Source: Heracleum sosnowskyi (Eukaryota > Streptophyta > Magnoliopsida > Apiales > Apiaceae). From it: a stretch of DNA of 64,000 nucleotides. Every line of letters begins with the position of its first letter. The first letter of the stretch is position 1. Positions 24,167-34,430 of this stretch are shown in pieces. The stretch is taken from NCBI GenBank assembly GCA_030848705.1, contig CM061243.1, forward strand, positions 119,932,674-119,996,673. The letters run 5' to 3'. A program made the position numbers and the translations under genes. A model generated the notes under the pieces. It saw only the letters and a list, made by a program, of their open reading frames with translations. It made no database searches and was not told the origin of the DNA.

Positions 24167-24768
24167 TGTTGCCCAGTAAATAACAATTGTAGAAGGGGGG
24201 TTGAATACAATTGTATAAGATTCTCGACTTTATATAACACAAATATGAAAGATCAATAATAATAACAATAACAGCTTTATTAACTTTGATATAAAACTGT
24301 TACAAACTCTCTTAAGAAATTCTGATGTTCTTAAGAGCTGCTAGCTTACAAAAAACTCTCTCAAGAAATTCTGTTCTTAAGAGCTTCTCTCCGATTATGT
24401 TCTCTCTCGAATGAATACATAAATCGAAACCAAAACTGTGTTTATATAGTGCACACAGCTTCTCTATCAATAACAAGATAAGTCCTAATCATAACAAAGA
24501 TAGAAACATATCTTTAATCGATAGCTGCATTCTACAAACCAGGAACAAACTTCCATGTTTATCTAGACTCCAAATATAACTCGAAGTAGGAATCCTGATC
24601 AGCTTCAAGTCCTGATGATCAAACCTGATCATAGTCTGAGTAGGAATCCTGATGATCAATAAGATACTGACGCTTGATCAAATACTGATGACCATGCAAT
24701 ACTGATGACGTCAGCAATCCTGATCAGTTGAGTCTAGCTTCTGACGATCATTGAATTCTGATCTAACA
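24167..24768 (-). repeat. 3' LTR of copia element B
   Basis: 602 bp. On the minus strand it begins TGTTAGATCAG and ends ACTGGGCAACA. It carries TGACGTCA at 24706-24713 and several TGATCAGGAT-type words. Confidence 0.96.
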
Positions 24769-24783
24769 ATCTCCCCCAATCTC
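24769..24783 (-). other. Polypurine tract of copia element B
   Basis: On the minus strand GAGATTGGGGGAGAT directly precedes the 3' LTR. Confidence 0.92.
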
Positions 24784-24877
24784 ATACTTTGTGAAATAAA
24801 GTATAGATTCCAAATATTCAATGATGTCAAAAACATGTATCAAAATGTACGAGTATCTTCAGAAACAACTTATCTGT

Positions 24878-25159
24878 TTAAGCTTTGTGATAGAACAGAT
24901 TCATCTTCAAGAAGTTGGATAATAAACTTTCTTCTTTTTCTTCAAGAATTTGAATCAGTCTTTCCTTAAGATTTCTGAGTTCTTCATCTTCCTCATTAAT
25001 CTGGTAGATAGCTGCTCTGAGATTCTGTATGGAGTTTCTCTGTAGACTGTGCTCTTCAAGCAAAAGATAAGCAATTTCCTTCCCATCAGGATTGAGAGAA
25101 AGATGAGTCATGCCAAAATTTACATTCTTTAACAGCAGTACCCCTTTGCATTTCCACAT
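24878..25159 (-). pseudogene. Probable frame-shifted C-terminus of the element B second ORF
   Basis: This 93-codon frame overlaps the end of the second ORF in another frame. It encodes a strongly helical, charged segment (INEEDEELRNLKERL) that ends about 110 bp before the 3' LTR. The second ORF of element A also ends about 90 bp before its LTR with a charged helical tail. The second ORF itself ends in an unremarkable short tail at 25086. A one-base change in a C4/T3 homopolymer near 25140-25150 could explain the split. It may instead be a chance overlap. Confidence 0.45.
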
Positions 25160-28100
25160 CCTGACCTCTTTGATTTAAGTACATGGGAGTATAATTACCA
25201 TCGAAATTACTGTTTCCATCCAGTCTTCTTCTTATAGTTGACAAAATCATGTCACTCCATTCTTTGTACACTTGGTTCTTCCATCTTAACAGATAGTGAA
25301 CATATTTCAGTTCCTGTGTAGTTTTCATCAGCAGATCTTGAATAGATAGAATCTTCACACTACCATCTTTCATGAAGTACAGAAGCTTTTCTTTCTTTTC
25401 AAAACCATCATGACAATCTATAACTATATCAACAGATAATAAATTGTTCAGGTTTTCAGAAGTTAAAGTACCTCCAATTTCTGTCAAGGAGTAAGGATCA
25501 ACATATGACATATTCAGATATTCACCATCTCTGTGTCCAATACCTCCTCTTGAATTACTTGACAATTGCTTCAGATTTGAAAACATCTTTAACCAGAGTG
25601 CTTTTGATCTAGCCATATCAGACAAATCAACAACACTTGAAGCGCTTGTAATAATTCCACCAGACTGAAAATTGATAGGTGTATCACAACTTAATGTGCT
25701 AATATGTTTCCACTTCTTGTCCTTTTCCTTTTCAAAAGCATAGCTTCTTTCCAGTGAAAATTCTTGTCTGCTTGAGTTCCTCCATTTTCTTCTATTTGAA
25801 AGTTTAAGCCTTTGTAGATAGAGATTGAAATCGTCATTTGTTCTTCTTGTAATATCTCTTCTTCTGGCTTCTTCTTCTTCATCTACTTCTTTGTTGTGAC
25901 AATCAACAACAGTAGATAAGATTATCAAATCAACCTCTTGCAGAATTTCAGATTCGTCAGGATCTTGAATATTGTCAGGATTAGAATCTTCAATTTGATT
26001 TGTATTGCTGAGAGTTGATTTTCTTGATTTTCTTCTCAATTCAGGTTCTTCTTCAACAATTCCATCATCACCAAAAGTAGATCTGTCAGGAACTACTAGA
26101 GTTTGAATAGGTTCAGGAATTTCTTCAATTCTTAACCCTCTAGACCTTGTCTGTCTAGGTAATATTTGAGTTGAAGAACCTCTTTTACTTCTTCTAGCAC
26201 CTCTCCTACCTCTGCTTCCTCTACCTCTAGCAGGAGCAGTATAGCTTTCCATTGTCTCTCTTTGTAGTCTCAAGAATTCTTCATGTGAGAGATCTGGATA
26301 TTCTTCACTTGCTGTAGAGAGTGCTTTTCTTGCATATAATTGTTGAACTCTTTTATCAGTGTGATATAGAGTAACAATTCTGCCGTCTTTTGTAGAAAAC
26401 TTCTGGAATAAATTTGATGCATCTTCAGGATTATCAATAATCACATCTTCATCACCTTCAGGAATTGTAGCAAGAATGTGTCCATGACCAGGTGTCAGGA
26501 TTTGATCTTCCGTCAGGATCTGAGATTGCACCAATGTTCTTACTGTCTTAACTCCAGAATCAGAAACATGAGTTGACTGCGTTGTTTGACTTTGAGAAGT
26601 TTGGATTGTCTTCATAACAACAGCATCAGAGGTTTCTCCTTGTATCGCTTTGTCACCACCATCATCTCCAGTATCATCATCATTATTCCTTAATACTAGA
26701 TCAGGTGTGCATTTTGTCTGAATAACCTTCTCCCCCTTTTTGACATCAGGATTTGACAATAATTGCAAAATTAAGGAAAGAGAGGCTTGAATTTCAGTTA
26801 CCTTAGTATCCAGAGAATCAATTCTTTGATTGATTGAGGTTTGTTCTGAAACAACAGATTTCACTTGGGATTCCACTACCCTCAGTTGGAAAGTAGTAGG
26901 CACCTTTGTAAAATTATTAAAGATATCAGTCCTCACTTTTTCAGTTGAACCCTTGATAGAATCAATCTCACTTTTCAGGCTTTTGGATAACAGAGTTGTA
27001 GCCTTCAGATGATTCTTCAAGTCTTGATTCTCTATAGACTTCACTGCATTATAGGCATGTTCAATAGCAGAAGAAAAACTGATAGATTCATCAGATTGGT
27101 GCCATGAATTGTTCCATTCATTCTGTCTAAATGCCTCTGCAGGATCAAAGAAAGGAGTAGAAAAATCTTGTCTCTGATCTTTCCCAGTGGAAGCTTTGCC
27201 AGCCATATACGTACTTGATGAACCAAAATTAGTTCCAAGACTAATCTTGAGTGCTGTAGCAAGCTGTTCCTTCTCTTTTCTATTCTCATTATCATCATCA
27301 CTATCATCATCAGAATTATCATCATCAGAACCATGAGATATTTCAGGATCAGGAATTGCAATACCTTTCAGTTTATCCTGAGATTCTGAGATAGGATGAT
27401 CTATTGGTCTTGAACGAAGTGGCTGTATCAAAATAGGTTCATTATCAGGAGCACCACTAGCGTCAGGATGAACATCGTCAGAATTTGATATGCGTGCATC
27501 AGTATTTGCTACCAATGGTTCTTGTGGAGCTTGAGGTTCAGAAGCTGCTTCAACACTTTGAGCTAAAGGTTCTTGTGTGCTTCCCTCATTGACAATGTTC
27601 TCGACCAATCTTTCAACAGAAGCTGTAGCTTTGCCTGCATCTTCACTTTGAGAAGATGGTTCTTGTGTAGCTGGAATGTTGATGTCTTCATTCTCCCTTT
27701 GAGAAAATGGTTCTTGTGTGACCATTCCACTAGCTAAGCCTTCACCCAAACTTTGATTGAGTGGTTCTTGTGTGGCAGGATCAACAGTAGCTGCTGAATT
27801 ACTCTGAAATTCAGGTTCTTGTGGGCTTGATCCTTTCAGCTTCTTCTGTCTCTGATAGACTAACTCTTCTGCATTCCTCTTTTTCTTTGATGTAGGTGTA
27901 AGACCAACCAAGGAAGCAGTTGTAGAAACCTTCTCCCAAGAATGTCCTCGAATCTGAGATGGAGAGGCTGGAGAGTCTGATATAGAGACAACTTTTGTTG
28001 TTGCATCAGGGATACTAACATCAGGATTTGATGTCTGAATATCAGTATCCTTCATTTGCACTGTCAAAGGAATATGATACCTGCTCTTTGATAATTTCCT

Positions 28101-29096
28101 TGTCTTTTGTGGTTTTGATAAAGGTACCACAGCTTTAGTAGCAGTATCAGCAACTTCCTTGTTCACATTCATCACAGAGGATATAGGTAAGTCATCCTCT
28201 GAATCACTTTCATCAATCAACCTTAACTTCCTTTTCACAGGAACATTCTTAACAACCTTATCAGCTTTCTTGACCAGGACCCCTTGTACACCCCCTTGTA
28301 TCTTCTTTTTAGTGAGTGGTGTAGAGAAAAAATCCTTTGAACCTGATTGCCTTCCAGACACATCAGTTCTAGCTGATTTCTTTGATTTTACAACTAAAGT
28401 CTTATGAGAGACAGTAGAGGTGGTTGTTAACTGTATAGACTGTTTAGGTTGCATGCTTGTGTCAGGAACAAGGTGGGTTGGTCCTTGTACCATAGCATTA
28501 GAAAGTAGTCCATAACGAGTAGGCATTTTCTGATGTAAGAAAAACCTAACCTCATCAGGAATAAAAGCATTTCCTATGAAACCATTTGCCTTATCACTGT
28601 TGACTAAGGACTTAATATTATTCTCAGTAATTCTACAGATTGGTAGAACTACATCATCCTCAAAAACAACATTAGGACATAAGTGATTAAATATCAACTG
28701 TAAAAATCTAAGAAAACAGACAGAACCCAACTTATCTGATTTCCTATCACTTAAAGCTTTTAAGATAAAAGACCCATAATCAAACACTGTAGAATGGATA
28801 AGAGAGTACCCAATTTTAAGAGATCCTGATGGAAGAGCATCAAAATTTGATGTCTTGTTCAGGAAACAGCGGCTGATTGTATCAAAGAAGAAATTCCATT
28901 CCTTCTTAAGCTTTGTCCTAAAGAGATTTCCATATCTCTTTACTTCTCCATTGTAGCCCAGTTTCTTGACAAACTCAAATAGAGCAGAGTCTGAAATCAC
29001 CCTAGGGACTTTTTCACCCAGAATAGGCAAATGCAGTGCCTCTTCTATAACAGCAGGGGTGACATGATGAGTGACCCCATTTGATTCGAACTGCAT
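25086..29096 (-). CDS. Second (env-like) ORF of copia element B, 1336 residues
   Basis: This is the extra ORF downstream of pol in SIRE-type elements; its role is not established. Residues 1 to about 200 form a globular domain (TPAVIEEALHLPI, FDALPSGSLKIGYSLIH, LPICRITENNIKSLV) like the conserved domain of plant 'putative plant transposon' proteins. A low-complexity region follows, with five to six TQEPxxQS-type repeats (about residues 440-540) and an acidic run. Then come a predicted coiled coil (about 700-790), an Arg/Gly-rich stretch (RGRGSRGRRGARRSKRG, about 975) and a charged C-terminus. The frame stays open 33 codons upstream of the first ATG to TAG near 29190, and domain-like sequence (VQVWNTVVFGQSS) lies there. 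The ORF is in the same frame as gag-pol, with stops between. No convincing signal peptide is visible. Translation start and expression route are unknown. Confidence 0.85.
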   Translation of the reverse strand: MQFESNGVTHHVTPAVIEEALHLPILGEKVPRVISDSALFEFVKKLGYNGEVKRYGNLFRTKLKKEWNFFFDTISRCFLNKTSNFDALPSGSLKIGYSLIHSTVFDYGSFILKALSDRKSDKLGSVCFLRFLQLIFNHLCPNVVFEDDVVLPICRITENNIKSLVNSDKANGFIGNAFIPDEVRFFLHQKMPTRYGLLSNAMVQGPTHLVPDTSMQPKQSIQLTTTSTVSHKTLVVKSKKSARTDVSGRQSGSKDFFSTPLTKKKIQGGVQGVLVKKADKVVKNVPVKRKLRLIDESDSEDDLPISSVMNVNKEVADTATKAVVPLSKPQKTRKLSKSRYHIPLTVQMKDTDIQTSNPDVSIPDATTKVVSISDSPASPSQIRGHSWEKVSTTASLVGLTPTSKKKRNAEELVYQRQKKLKGSSPQEPEFQSNSAATVDPATQEPLNQSLGEGLASGMVTQEPFSQRENEDINIPATQEPSSQSEDAGKATASVERLVENIVNEGSTQEPLAQSVEAASEPQAPQEPLVANTDARISNSDDVHPDASGAPDNEPILIQPLRSRPIDHPISESQDKLKGIAIPDPEISHGSDDDNSDDDSDDDNENRKEKEQLATALKISLGTNFGSSSTYMAGKASTGKDQRQDFSTPFFDPAEAFRQNEWNNSWHQSDESISFSSAIEHAYNAVKSIENQDLKNHLKATTLLSKSLKSEIDSIKGSTEKVRTDIFNNFTKVPTTFQLRVVESQVKSVVSEQTSINQRIDSLDTKVTEIQASLSLILQLLSNPDVKKGEKVIQTKCTPDLVLRNNDDDTGDDGGDKAIQGETSDAVVMKTIQTSQSQTTQSTHVSDSGVKTVRTLVQSQILTEDQILTPGHGHILATIPEGDEDVIIDNPEDASNLFQKFSTKDGRIVTLYHTDKRVQQLYARKALSTASEEYPDLSHEEFLRLQRETMESYTAPARGRGSRGRRGARRSKRGSSTQILPRQTRSRGLRIEEIPEPIQTLVVPDRSTFGDDGIVEEEPELRRKSRKSTLSNTNQIEDSNPDNIQDPDESEILQEVDLIILSTVVDCHNKEVDEEEEARRRDITRRTNDDFNLYLQRLKLSNRRKWRNSSRQEFSLERSYAFEKEKDKKWKHISTLSCDTPINFQSGGIITSASSVVDLSDMARSKALWLKMFSNLKQLSSNSRGGIGHRDGEYLNMSYVDPYSLTEIGGTLTSENLNNLLSVDIVIDCHDGFEKKEKLLYFMKDGSVKILSIQDLLMKTTQELKYVHYLLRWKNQVYKEWSDMILSTIRRRLDGNSNFDGNYTPMYLNQRGQDVEMQRGTAVKECKFWHDSSFSQS

Positions 29097-29276
29097 CAGA
29101 ATGGTTCCTGTAGAACTTTGTCCAAAAACAACTGTGTTCCAAACCTGTACATCAGAATTGACCAGTTGACTTCCTGTCAGGATTCCATCCTATCAGGATT
29201 TGATCAAAGATACATACCTTTCTGAATAACCATCAGGATTTGACAGTTATCAGGATTTCCTCTCTGTAGCTTTTCC

Positions 29277-32200
29277 TCAGAAATTCTCAAAATTCATCAT
29301 TCCAAGTTCATTCACCAACTTATTGAAAGTAGCTTCAGGTAGTGGCTTGGTGAATATATCAGCTAGTTGTTGATCAGTAGGAACAAAGTGAAGTTCAATT
29401 GTTCCTTCCAGAACCTGTTCTCTTATAAAGTGATATCTGATACTTATGTGTTTAGTAAGAGAATGCTGAACTGGATTTCCTGTCATTGCAATAGCACTTT
29501 GGTTATCACAATAAATAGGGATTTTTGAGTATGACAGGCCATAATCTAACAACTGATTTCTCATCCACATTATCTGAGCACAACAACTTCCTGCAGCAAT
29601 GTACTCAGCTTCTGCAGTTGAAGTGGAAATTGATTTCTGCTTTTTACTGAACCATGAAACTAGTCTTCCACCCAAAAACTGACAACTTCCTGAAGTACTT
29701 TTCCTGTCTATTTTGCATCCTGCAAAATCAGCATCTGAATAACCACACAACCCAAAATCTGATTCCCTTGCATACCAAAGGCCAAGTGAAGGAGTGCCTT
29801 TGAGATATCTGAAAATTCTTTTGACTGCAATCAGATGTGGTTCTCTAGGTTTTGCTTGAAATCTTGCACATAGACAGGTTGCAAACATGATATCTGGTCT
29901 ACTGGCAGTGAGATACAATAAAGAGCCAATCATTCCTCTGTAGTGAGTTACATCTACCTCTTCACCTTGATCAGGATCAAGTTTGGTAGCTGTAGCTATG
30001 GGAGTTGAAGCAGGAGTACTGTCTTGCATGTTAAACCTTGTCAGTAAGTTCCTTGTGTATTTAGACTGATTAATAAAAATCCCTTCATCAGTCTGTTTAA
30101 CTTGAAGACCCAGAAAGTAACTCATTTCTCCCATCATGCTCATTTGATATCTTGACTGCATAAGCTTGGAAAACTTTTCACACAGCTTATTGTTTGTTGA
30201 CCCAAAAATGATATCATCAACATAAATCTGAACTAACAGCAACTCCTTACCATGATTCAAATAAAATAGAGTTTTATCAATTGCACCTCTTTTGAATCCA
30301 CTTTCCAGTAAGAATTGAGCTAAGGTTTCATACCATGCTCTTGGAGCTTGCTTTAGTCCATAAAGTGCCTTATCCAGTCTATAGACATGATCTGGATATT
30401 TAGGATCAATGAAACCAGGAGGTTGTTCAACATAAACTTCTTCCTCCAGTTCACCATTTAAGAAAGCACTTTTAACATCCATCTGGAAAACCTTGAATTT
30501 CTTATGTGCTGCATAAGCAAGAAATATCCTGATGGCTTCTAGTCTTGCAACAGGAGCAAAAGTTTCATCATAGTCAATTCCCTCTTGTTGGGAATACCCC
30601 TTTGCAACTAGCCTTGCTTTATTTCTGATAATGACTCCATCAGAATCAGTCTTGTTCTTGAAAATCCACTTTGTACCAACTATTGATCTATTCTTTGGTC
30701 TTGGTACCAGTTTCCAGACTTCATTCCTTTCAAATTCATTCAGTTCTTCTTGCATTGCAGTAACCCAATCAGCATCTTTAAGTGCATCTTCAACTTTCTT
30801 AGGCTCCTCCTTGGATAGAAAGTTATTATATAAACATTCATTCTGAGTTGCACTTCTTGTTTGAACACCTGCATCAGGATCTCCAATTATCAAATCAGGA
30901 GTATGATCTTTAGTCCATTTCCTTGCTGGTGTCAAATTGTTTCTTGAAGTAGATGCTCCCCCTGGATTGGTGTTATCTTGATTGAAAGAATTTGATTGAT
31001 TTGAAGCTCTCCCTGAATTATTGCTATGCCCTCCTGATGTGTTATCAGGATCTTCACTTGAATCAGTATCTGAAGAATTCTGTCCTGATGATTGAGTTGA
31101 CTCTGAACTTGTAGTAGAATGTCGTTGCTCCCCCTCAACATTAGCACTACTAGTTGTATCACTATTGTTTGTATCATCAGTATTAGCACCATCTGGTGTG
31201 TCATCAGGATTTGGTGACCCATCAGGATCTGATGTATTGACAGGATCTGATTCACTTTCTTCAGGTTCCTTGGAAGCTTCATTTTCAAATAACAATCTAT
31301 CATGCGAGTCTTCAATGATTCCAGTTATCTTCTTGTCATCAAAAGATACATGTATTGACTCCATGACAGTTCTTGTTCTCAAATTAAAAACTCTGAAGGC
31401 TCTGGATGTAGGATAACCTTTGAATATTCCTTCATCAGCCTTTGTTTCAAATTTCCCTAGCTGTTCAGGATGAGTTCTGAGAACAAAACATTTACAGCCA
31501 AACACATGCAAATGCTTCAGACTTGGTTTCTTCTCTTTGAGAGACTGATAAGGAGTAACACCATGCCTGTTTATCAATGTGAGATTTTGTGTATAGCATG
31601 CTGTGTTGACTGCTTCTGCCCAGAAATATGTAGGTAATTTAGCTTCTTCTAACATAGTTCTGCCAGCTTCAATAAGAGTTCTATTCTTCCTTTCTACTAC
31701 TCCATTTTGCTGAGGTGTGCCAGGAGCAGAGAATTGTTGAATGATTCCTTTGTATTTGCAGAACTCTTCCATCTTTGAATTCTTAAATTCAGTACCATTA
31801 TCACTTCTCAGAATCTTGACTTTGTACTTTGTGGTTGTCTCAATCATCCTCACATGATCCAACAGAACTTCAGGAGTTTCATCTTTTCTATGCAGAAAAT
31901 ACACCCAGGTGAATCTAGAATATTCATCAACAATTACAAGAGTGTACCTTTTCTTACTGATGGACATGATGTTGACTGGACCAAACAGATCAAGATGTAG
32001 CATGTGATATGGTTCTTCAATAGAGGATTCTGATTTACTCTGGAATGATGTCCTTCTTTGTTTTGCTTTTTGGCATGCATCACAGAGTCCATCAGGTGTA
32101 TATAAGACATTAGGTAATCCTCTTACTAACTCTTTCTTAACCAACTCATTGATGTTGCTGAAGTTGAGATGAGAAAGCTTCTTGTGCCAATTCCAACTTT

Positions 32201-33773
32201 CATCTACTGAAGCTTTACTGATGAAACATGTAGGGGAGCCATCAGTATCTGAGAGAATGTTGGCTTCATATATGTTACCATGCCTGTAGCCAGTTAGTGC
32301 TATCTTCCCTGTTGCTTTACTAACTACTTCACAATGTGTGGAATAGAAATTGACATGATAACCTCTGTCAGTGATTTGACTAATACTCAACAAGTTGTGT
32401 TTTAGTCCCTTCACTAGAGCTACTTTTTCAATGATGACATTTCCAATGATTATATTGCCATATCCCAAGGTTTGTCCAATGTTGCCATCTCCATAAGACA
32501 CAGTTGGGCCAGCTTTTTCCTCATATTCTGATAACAGGGCTTTGTTTCCAGTCATGTGCACAGAACATCCACTATCCATGACTAACACATTTTTCTTTTT
32601 ACCCTTATCATCAGGAGCAGCAGTTACATCAGCATTGGCCATTAACGCATAGTTGACTACCTCAGTATCAGATTCTGAGGAAGAGTCCATCCAATCCTTG
32701 CTTGATGTGATGAGTGCCTTTGTCTTGTTGCATTCAGAAGCAAAGTGACCCATACCATTACACTTGTAGCATCTAACCTTTGACTTGTCAAATTTGCTAC
32801 CCTTGCTGTCCTTTTTGATATACTTGTCTTTGTCTGCTTTGAAGGTCTTTTTCTGAAAGTTGCCTTGTCTTCTATTCTTCCTGAACTTCATCCTTCTGAA
32901 GTTTCTGACAATCATAGCAACCATCTCTTCCATGTCTGAGTCAGAAGATTCATCACCAGTATTGGCATCAGGATTGCCATCAGTATCTGATGAAGAGTCG
33001 TCAGGATCTGATTCAGCTACTCTTGCTTTCCTTCTAGAGACCTCCATAGCTTTCCCTTTTGATTTTGCTTCTACATTCAAAGCAATTGACTTTGCCTTGC
33101 TGCTTTTCTTGTTCTTTCTCTGTTGAACTTCAAGATCATGAGTTCTTAGCATCCCATAGATCTCATCAAGAGACACAATGTTTAGATCATATTGGTGTCT
33201 AATGATTGAGGTCTGAGTATCCCATTCTTCAGGTAAAGCTCTAAGAAATTTGGTGTTTGAATCTTCAGTTTCATATACTTTGTCAACTAAGGATAAGCTG
33301 TTCAATAGTGTCAGGAATCTGTCATATAGATCAGTCAGGCTCTCTTCAGGTCTTGCATCGAATTGTTCATATTCTTGAATCAAAAGAGCCCTTCTATTTT
33401 TCTTAACAGATGCAGATCCCTGGCACTGAGTTTCCAAAGTATCCCAGATTTCTTTTGAAGACTTGCATGCAATCACTCTGTTTGACATGACAGCATCAAG
33501 GCTATTATGCAAGATATTCTTTATCTTTGGTTCCCTGAGTACATGAGCTTTTTCTTCTGGAGTCCATTCAGCTTTAGCTTTGACCACATAATGTTCTGGT
33601 ACTGTATCTGTTCGTTCTACGAACTTTGTTGGTATATATGGTCCATCACGAATCCTGTCCAAGTAGTCGGGATCCATAGCCTCCAGGTACATCAGCATCT
33701 TTACCCTCCATGTGGGATATTCTGATATCTTCAAGATGGGAATCTTCATGCTTTCATACTTGGTTGTCGACAT
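29277..33773 (-). CDS. Intact gag-pol polyprotein of copia element B, 1498 residues
   Basis: The polyprotein encodes capsid and the enzymes that copy and integrate the element. Gag starts MSTTKYESMKIPILK and holds the CCHC knuckle CYKCNGMGHFASEC at about residues 333-347. Protease has DSG near 399 (VMDSGCSVHMTG). Integrase has its HHCC region at about 535-575, then Asp in LHLDLFGPV (about 593), Asp in RSDNGTEFKN (about 658) and Glu in NGVVERKNRT (about 694). Reverse transcriptase has DVKSAFLNGELEEEVY and the catalytic YVDDI (about 1185). RNase H has SDADFAG (about 1349), STAEAEY and YCDNQSA. The order integrase before reverse transcriptase defines Ty1/copia. All key residues are present and there is no stop or frameshift. 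The ATG lies only 50 bp after the 5' LTR, next to the primer site, which supports this start. Confidence 0.96.
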   Translation of the reverse strand: MSTTKYESMKIPILKISEYPTWRVKMLMYLEAMDPDYLDRIRDGPYIPTKFVERTDTVPEHYVVKAKAEWTPEEKAHVLREPKIKNILHNSLDAVMSNRVIACKSSKEIWDTLETQCQGSASVKKNRRALLIQEYEQFDARPEESLTDLYDRFLTLLNSLSLVDKVYETEDSNTKFLRALPEEWDTQTSIIRHQYDLNIVSLDEIYGMLRTHDLEVQQRKNKKSSKAKSIALNVEAKSKGKAMEVSRRKARVAESDPDDSSSDTDGNPDANTGDESSDSDMEEMVAMIVRNFRRMKFRKNRRQGNFQKKTFKADKDKYIKKDSKGSKFDKSKVRCYKCNGMGHFASECNKTKALITSSKDWMDSSSESDTEVVNYALMANADVTAAPDDKGKKKNVLVMDSGCSVHMTGNKALLSEYEEKAGPTVSYGDGNIGQTLGYGNIIIGNVIIEKVALVKGLKHNLLSISQITDRGYHVNFYSTHCEVVSKATGKIALTGYRHGNIYEANILSDTDGSPTCFISKASVDESWNWHKKLSHLNFSNINELVKKELVRGLPNVLYTPDGLCDACQKAKQRRTSFQSKSESSIEEPYHMLHLDLFGPVNIMSISKKRYTLVIVDEYSRFTWVYFLHRKDETPEVLLDHVRMIETTTKYKVKILRSDNGTEFKNSKMEEFCKYKGIIQQFSAPGTPQQNGVVERKNRTLIEAGRTMLEEAKLPTYFWAEAVNTACYTQNLTLINRHGVTPYQSLKEKKPSLKHLHVFGCKCFVLRTHPEQLGKFETKADEGIFKGYPTSRAFRVFNLRTRTVMESIHVSFDDKKITGIIEDSHDRLLFENEASKEPEESESDPVNTSDPDGSPNPDDTPDGANTDDTNNSDTTSSANVEGEQRHSTTSSESTQSSGQNSSDTDSSEDPDNTSGGHSNNSGRASNQSNSFNQDNTNPGGASTSRNNLTPARKWTKDHTPDLIIGDPDAGVQTRSATQNECLYNNFLSKEEPKKVEDALKDADWVTAMQEELNEFERNEVWKLVPRPKNRSIVGTKWIFKNKTDSDGVIIRNKARLVAKGYSQQEGIDYDETFAPVARLEAIRIFLAYAAHKKFKVFQMDVKSAFLNGELEEEVYVEQPPGFIDPKYPDHVYRLDKALYGLKQAPRAWYETLAQFLLESGFKRGAIDKTLFYLNHGKELLLVQIYVDDIIFGSTNNKLCEKFSKLMQSRYQMSMMGEMSYFLGLQVKQTDEGIFINQSKYTRNLLTRFNMQDSTPASTPIATATKLDPDQGEEVDVTHYRGMIGSLLYLTASRPDIMFATCLCARFQAKPREPHLIAVKRIFRYLKGTPSLGLWYARESDFGLCGYSDADFAGCKIDRKSTSGSCQFLGGRLVSWFSKKQKSISTSTAEAEYIAAGSCCAQIMWMRNQLLDYGLSYSKIPIYCDNQSAIAMTGNPVQHSLTKHISIRYHFIREQVLEGTIELHFVPTDQQLADIFTKPLPEATFNKLVNELGMMNFENF

Positions 33774-33809
33774 CTTTAGATCGTATCTGATTCAGAATTA
33801 AATCAGTTT

Positions 33810-33823
33810 GCTCTGATACCAAT
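33810..33823 (-). other. Primer-binding site (initiator tRNA-Met type) of element B
   Basis: On the minus strand TGGTATCAGAGC follows the 5' LTR after two bases. It matches the 3' end of plant initiator tRNA-Met, the standard copia primer. Confidence 0.93.
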
Positions 33824-34425
33824 TGTTGCCCAGTAAATAACAATTGTAGAAGGGGGGTTGAATACAATTGTATAAGATTCTCGACTTTATATAACACAAA
33901 TATGAAAGATCAATAATAATAACAATAACAGCTTTATTAACTTTGATATAAAACTGTTACAAACTCTCTTAAGAAATTCTGATGTTCTTAAGAGCTGCTA
34001 GCTTACAAAAAACTCTCTCAAGAAATTCTGTTCTTAAGAGCTTCTCTCCGATTATGTTCTCTCTCGAATGAATACATAAATCGAAACCAAAACTGTGTTT
34101 ATATAGTGCACACAGCTTCTCTATCAATAACAAGATAAGTCCTAATCATAACAAAGATAGAAACATATCTTTAATCGATAGCTGCATTCTACAAACCAGG
34201 AACAAACTTCCATGTTTATCTAGACTCCAAATATAACTCGAAGTAGGAATCCTGATCAGCTTCAAGTCCTGATGATCAAACCTGATCATAGTCTGAGTAG
34301 GAATCCTGATGATCAATAAGATACTGACGCTTGATCAAATACTGATGACCATGCAATACTGATGACGTCAGCAATCCTGATCAGTTGAGTCTAGCTTCTG
34401 ACGATCATTGAATTCTGATCTAACA
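33824..34425 (-). repeat. 5' LTR of copia element B
   Basis: 602 bp, apparently identical to the other LTR. Read on the minus strand, U3 begins at 34425. Confidence 0.96.
34098..34105 (-). promoter_or_regulatory. TATA box in the 5' LTR of element B
   Basis: The minus strand reads TATATAAA, about 320 bp into the LTR and 325 bp before the gag start. A perfect TGACGTCA (34363-34370) and other TGACG words lie upstream of it in U3; these are the core of bZIP/TGA-factor sites. Confidence 0.65.
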
Positions 34426-34430
34426 AAATG

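Larger units (their letters stand above)
24167..34425 (-). mobile_element. Complete SIRE-type Ty1/copia retrotransposon (element B), 10.3 kb
   Basis: The element is bounded by 602-bp LTRs (24167-24768, 33824-34425) that appear identical base for base. It is flanked by a perfect 5-bp target duplication AAATG (24162-24166, 34426-34430). On the minus strand the order is 5' LTR, primer-binding site, gag-pol, second ORF, polypurine tract, 3' LTR. The gag-pol frame is open throughout, so with identical LTRs this is a very recent and possibly still active copy. The extra 3' ORF, the initiator-Met primer site and the domain order place it in the SIRE (Maximus) lineage. Confidence 0.96.
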
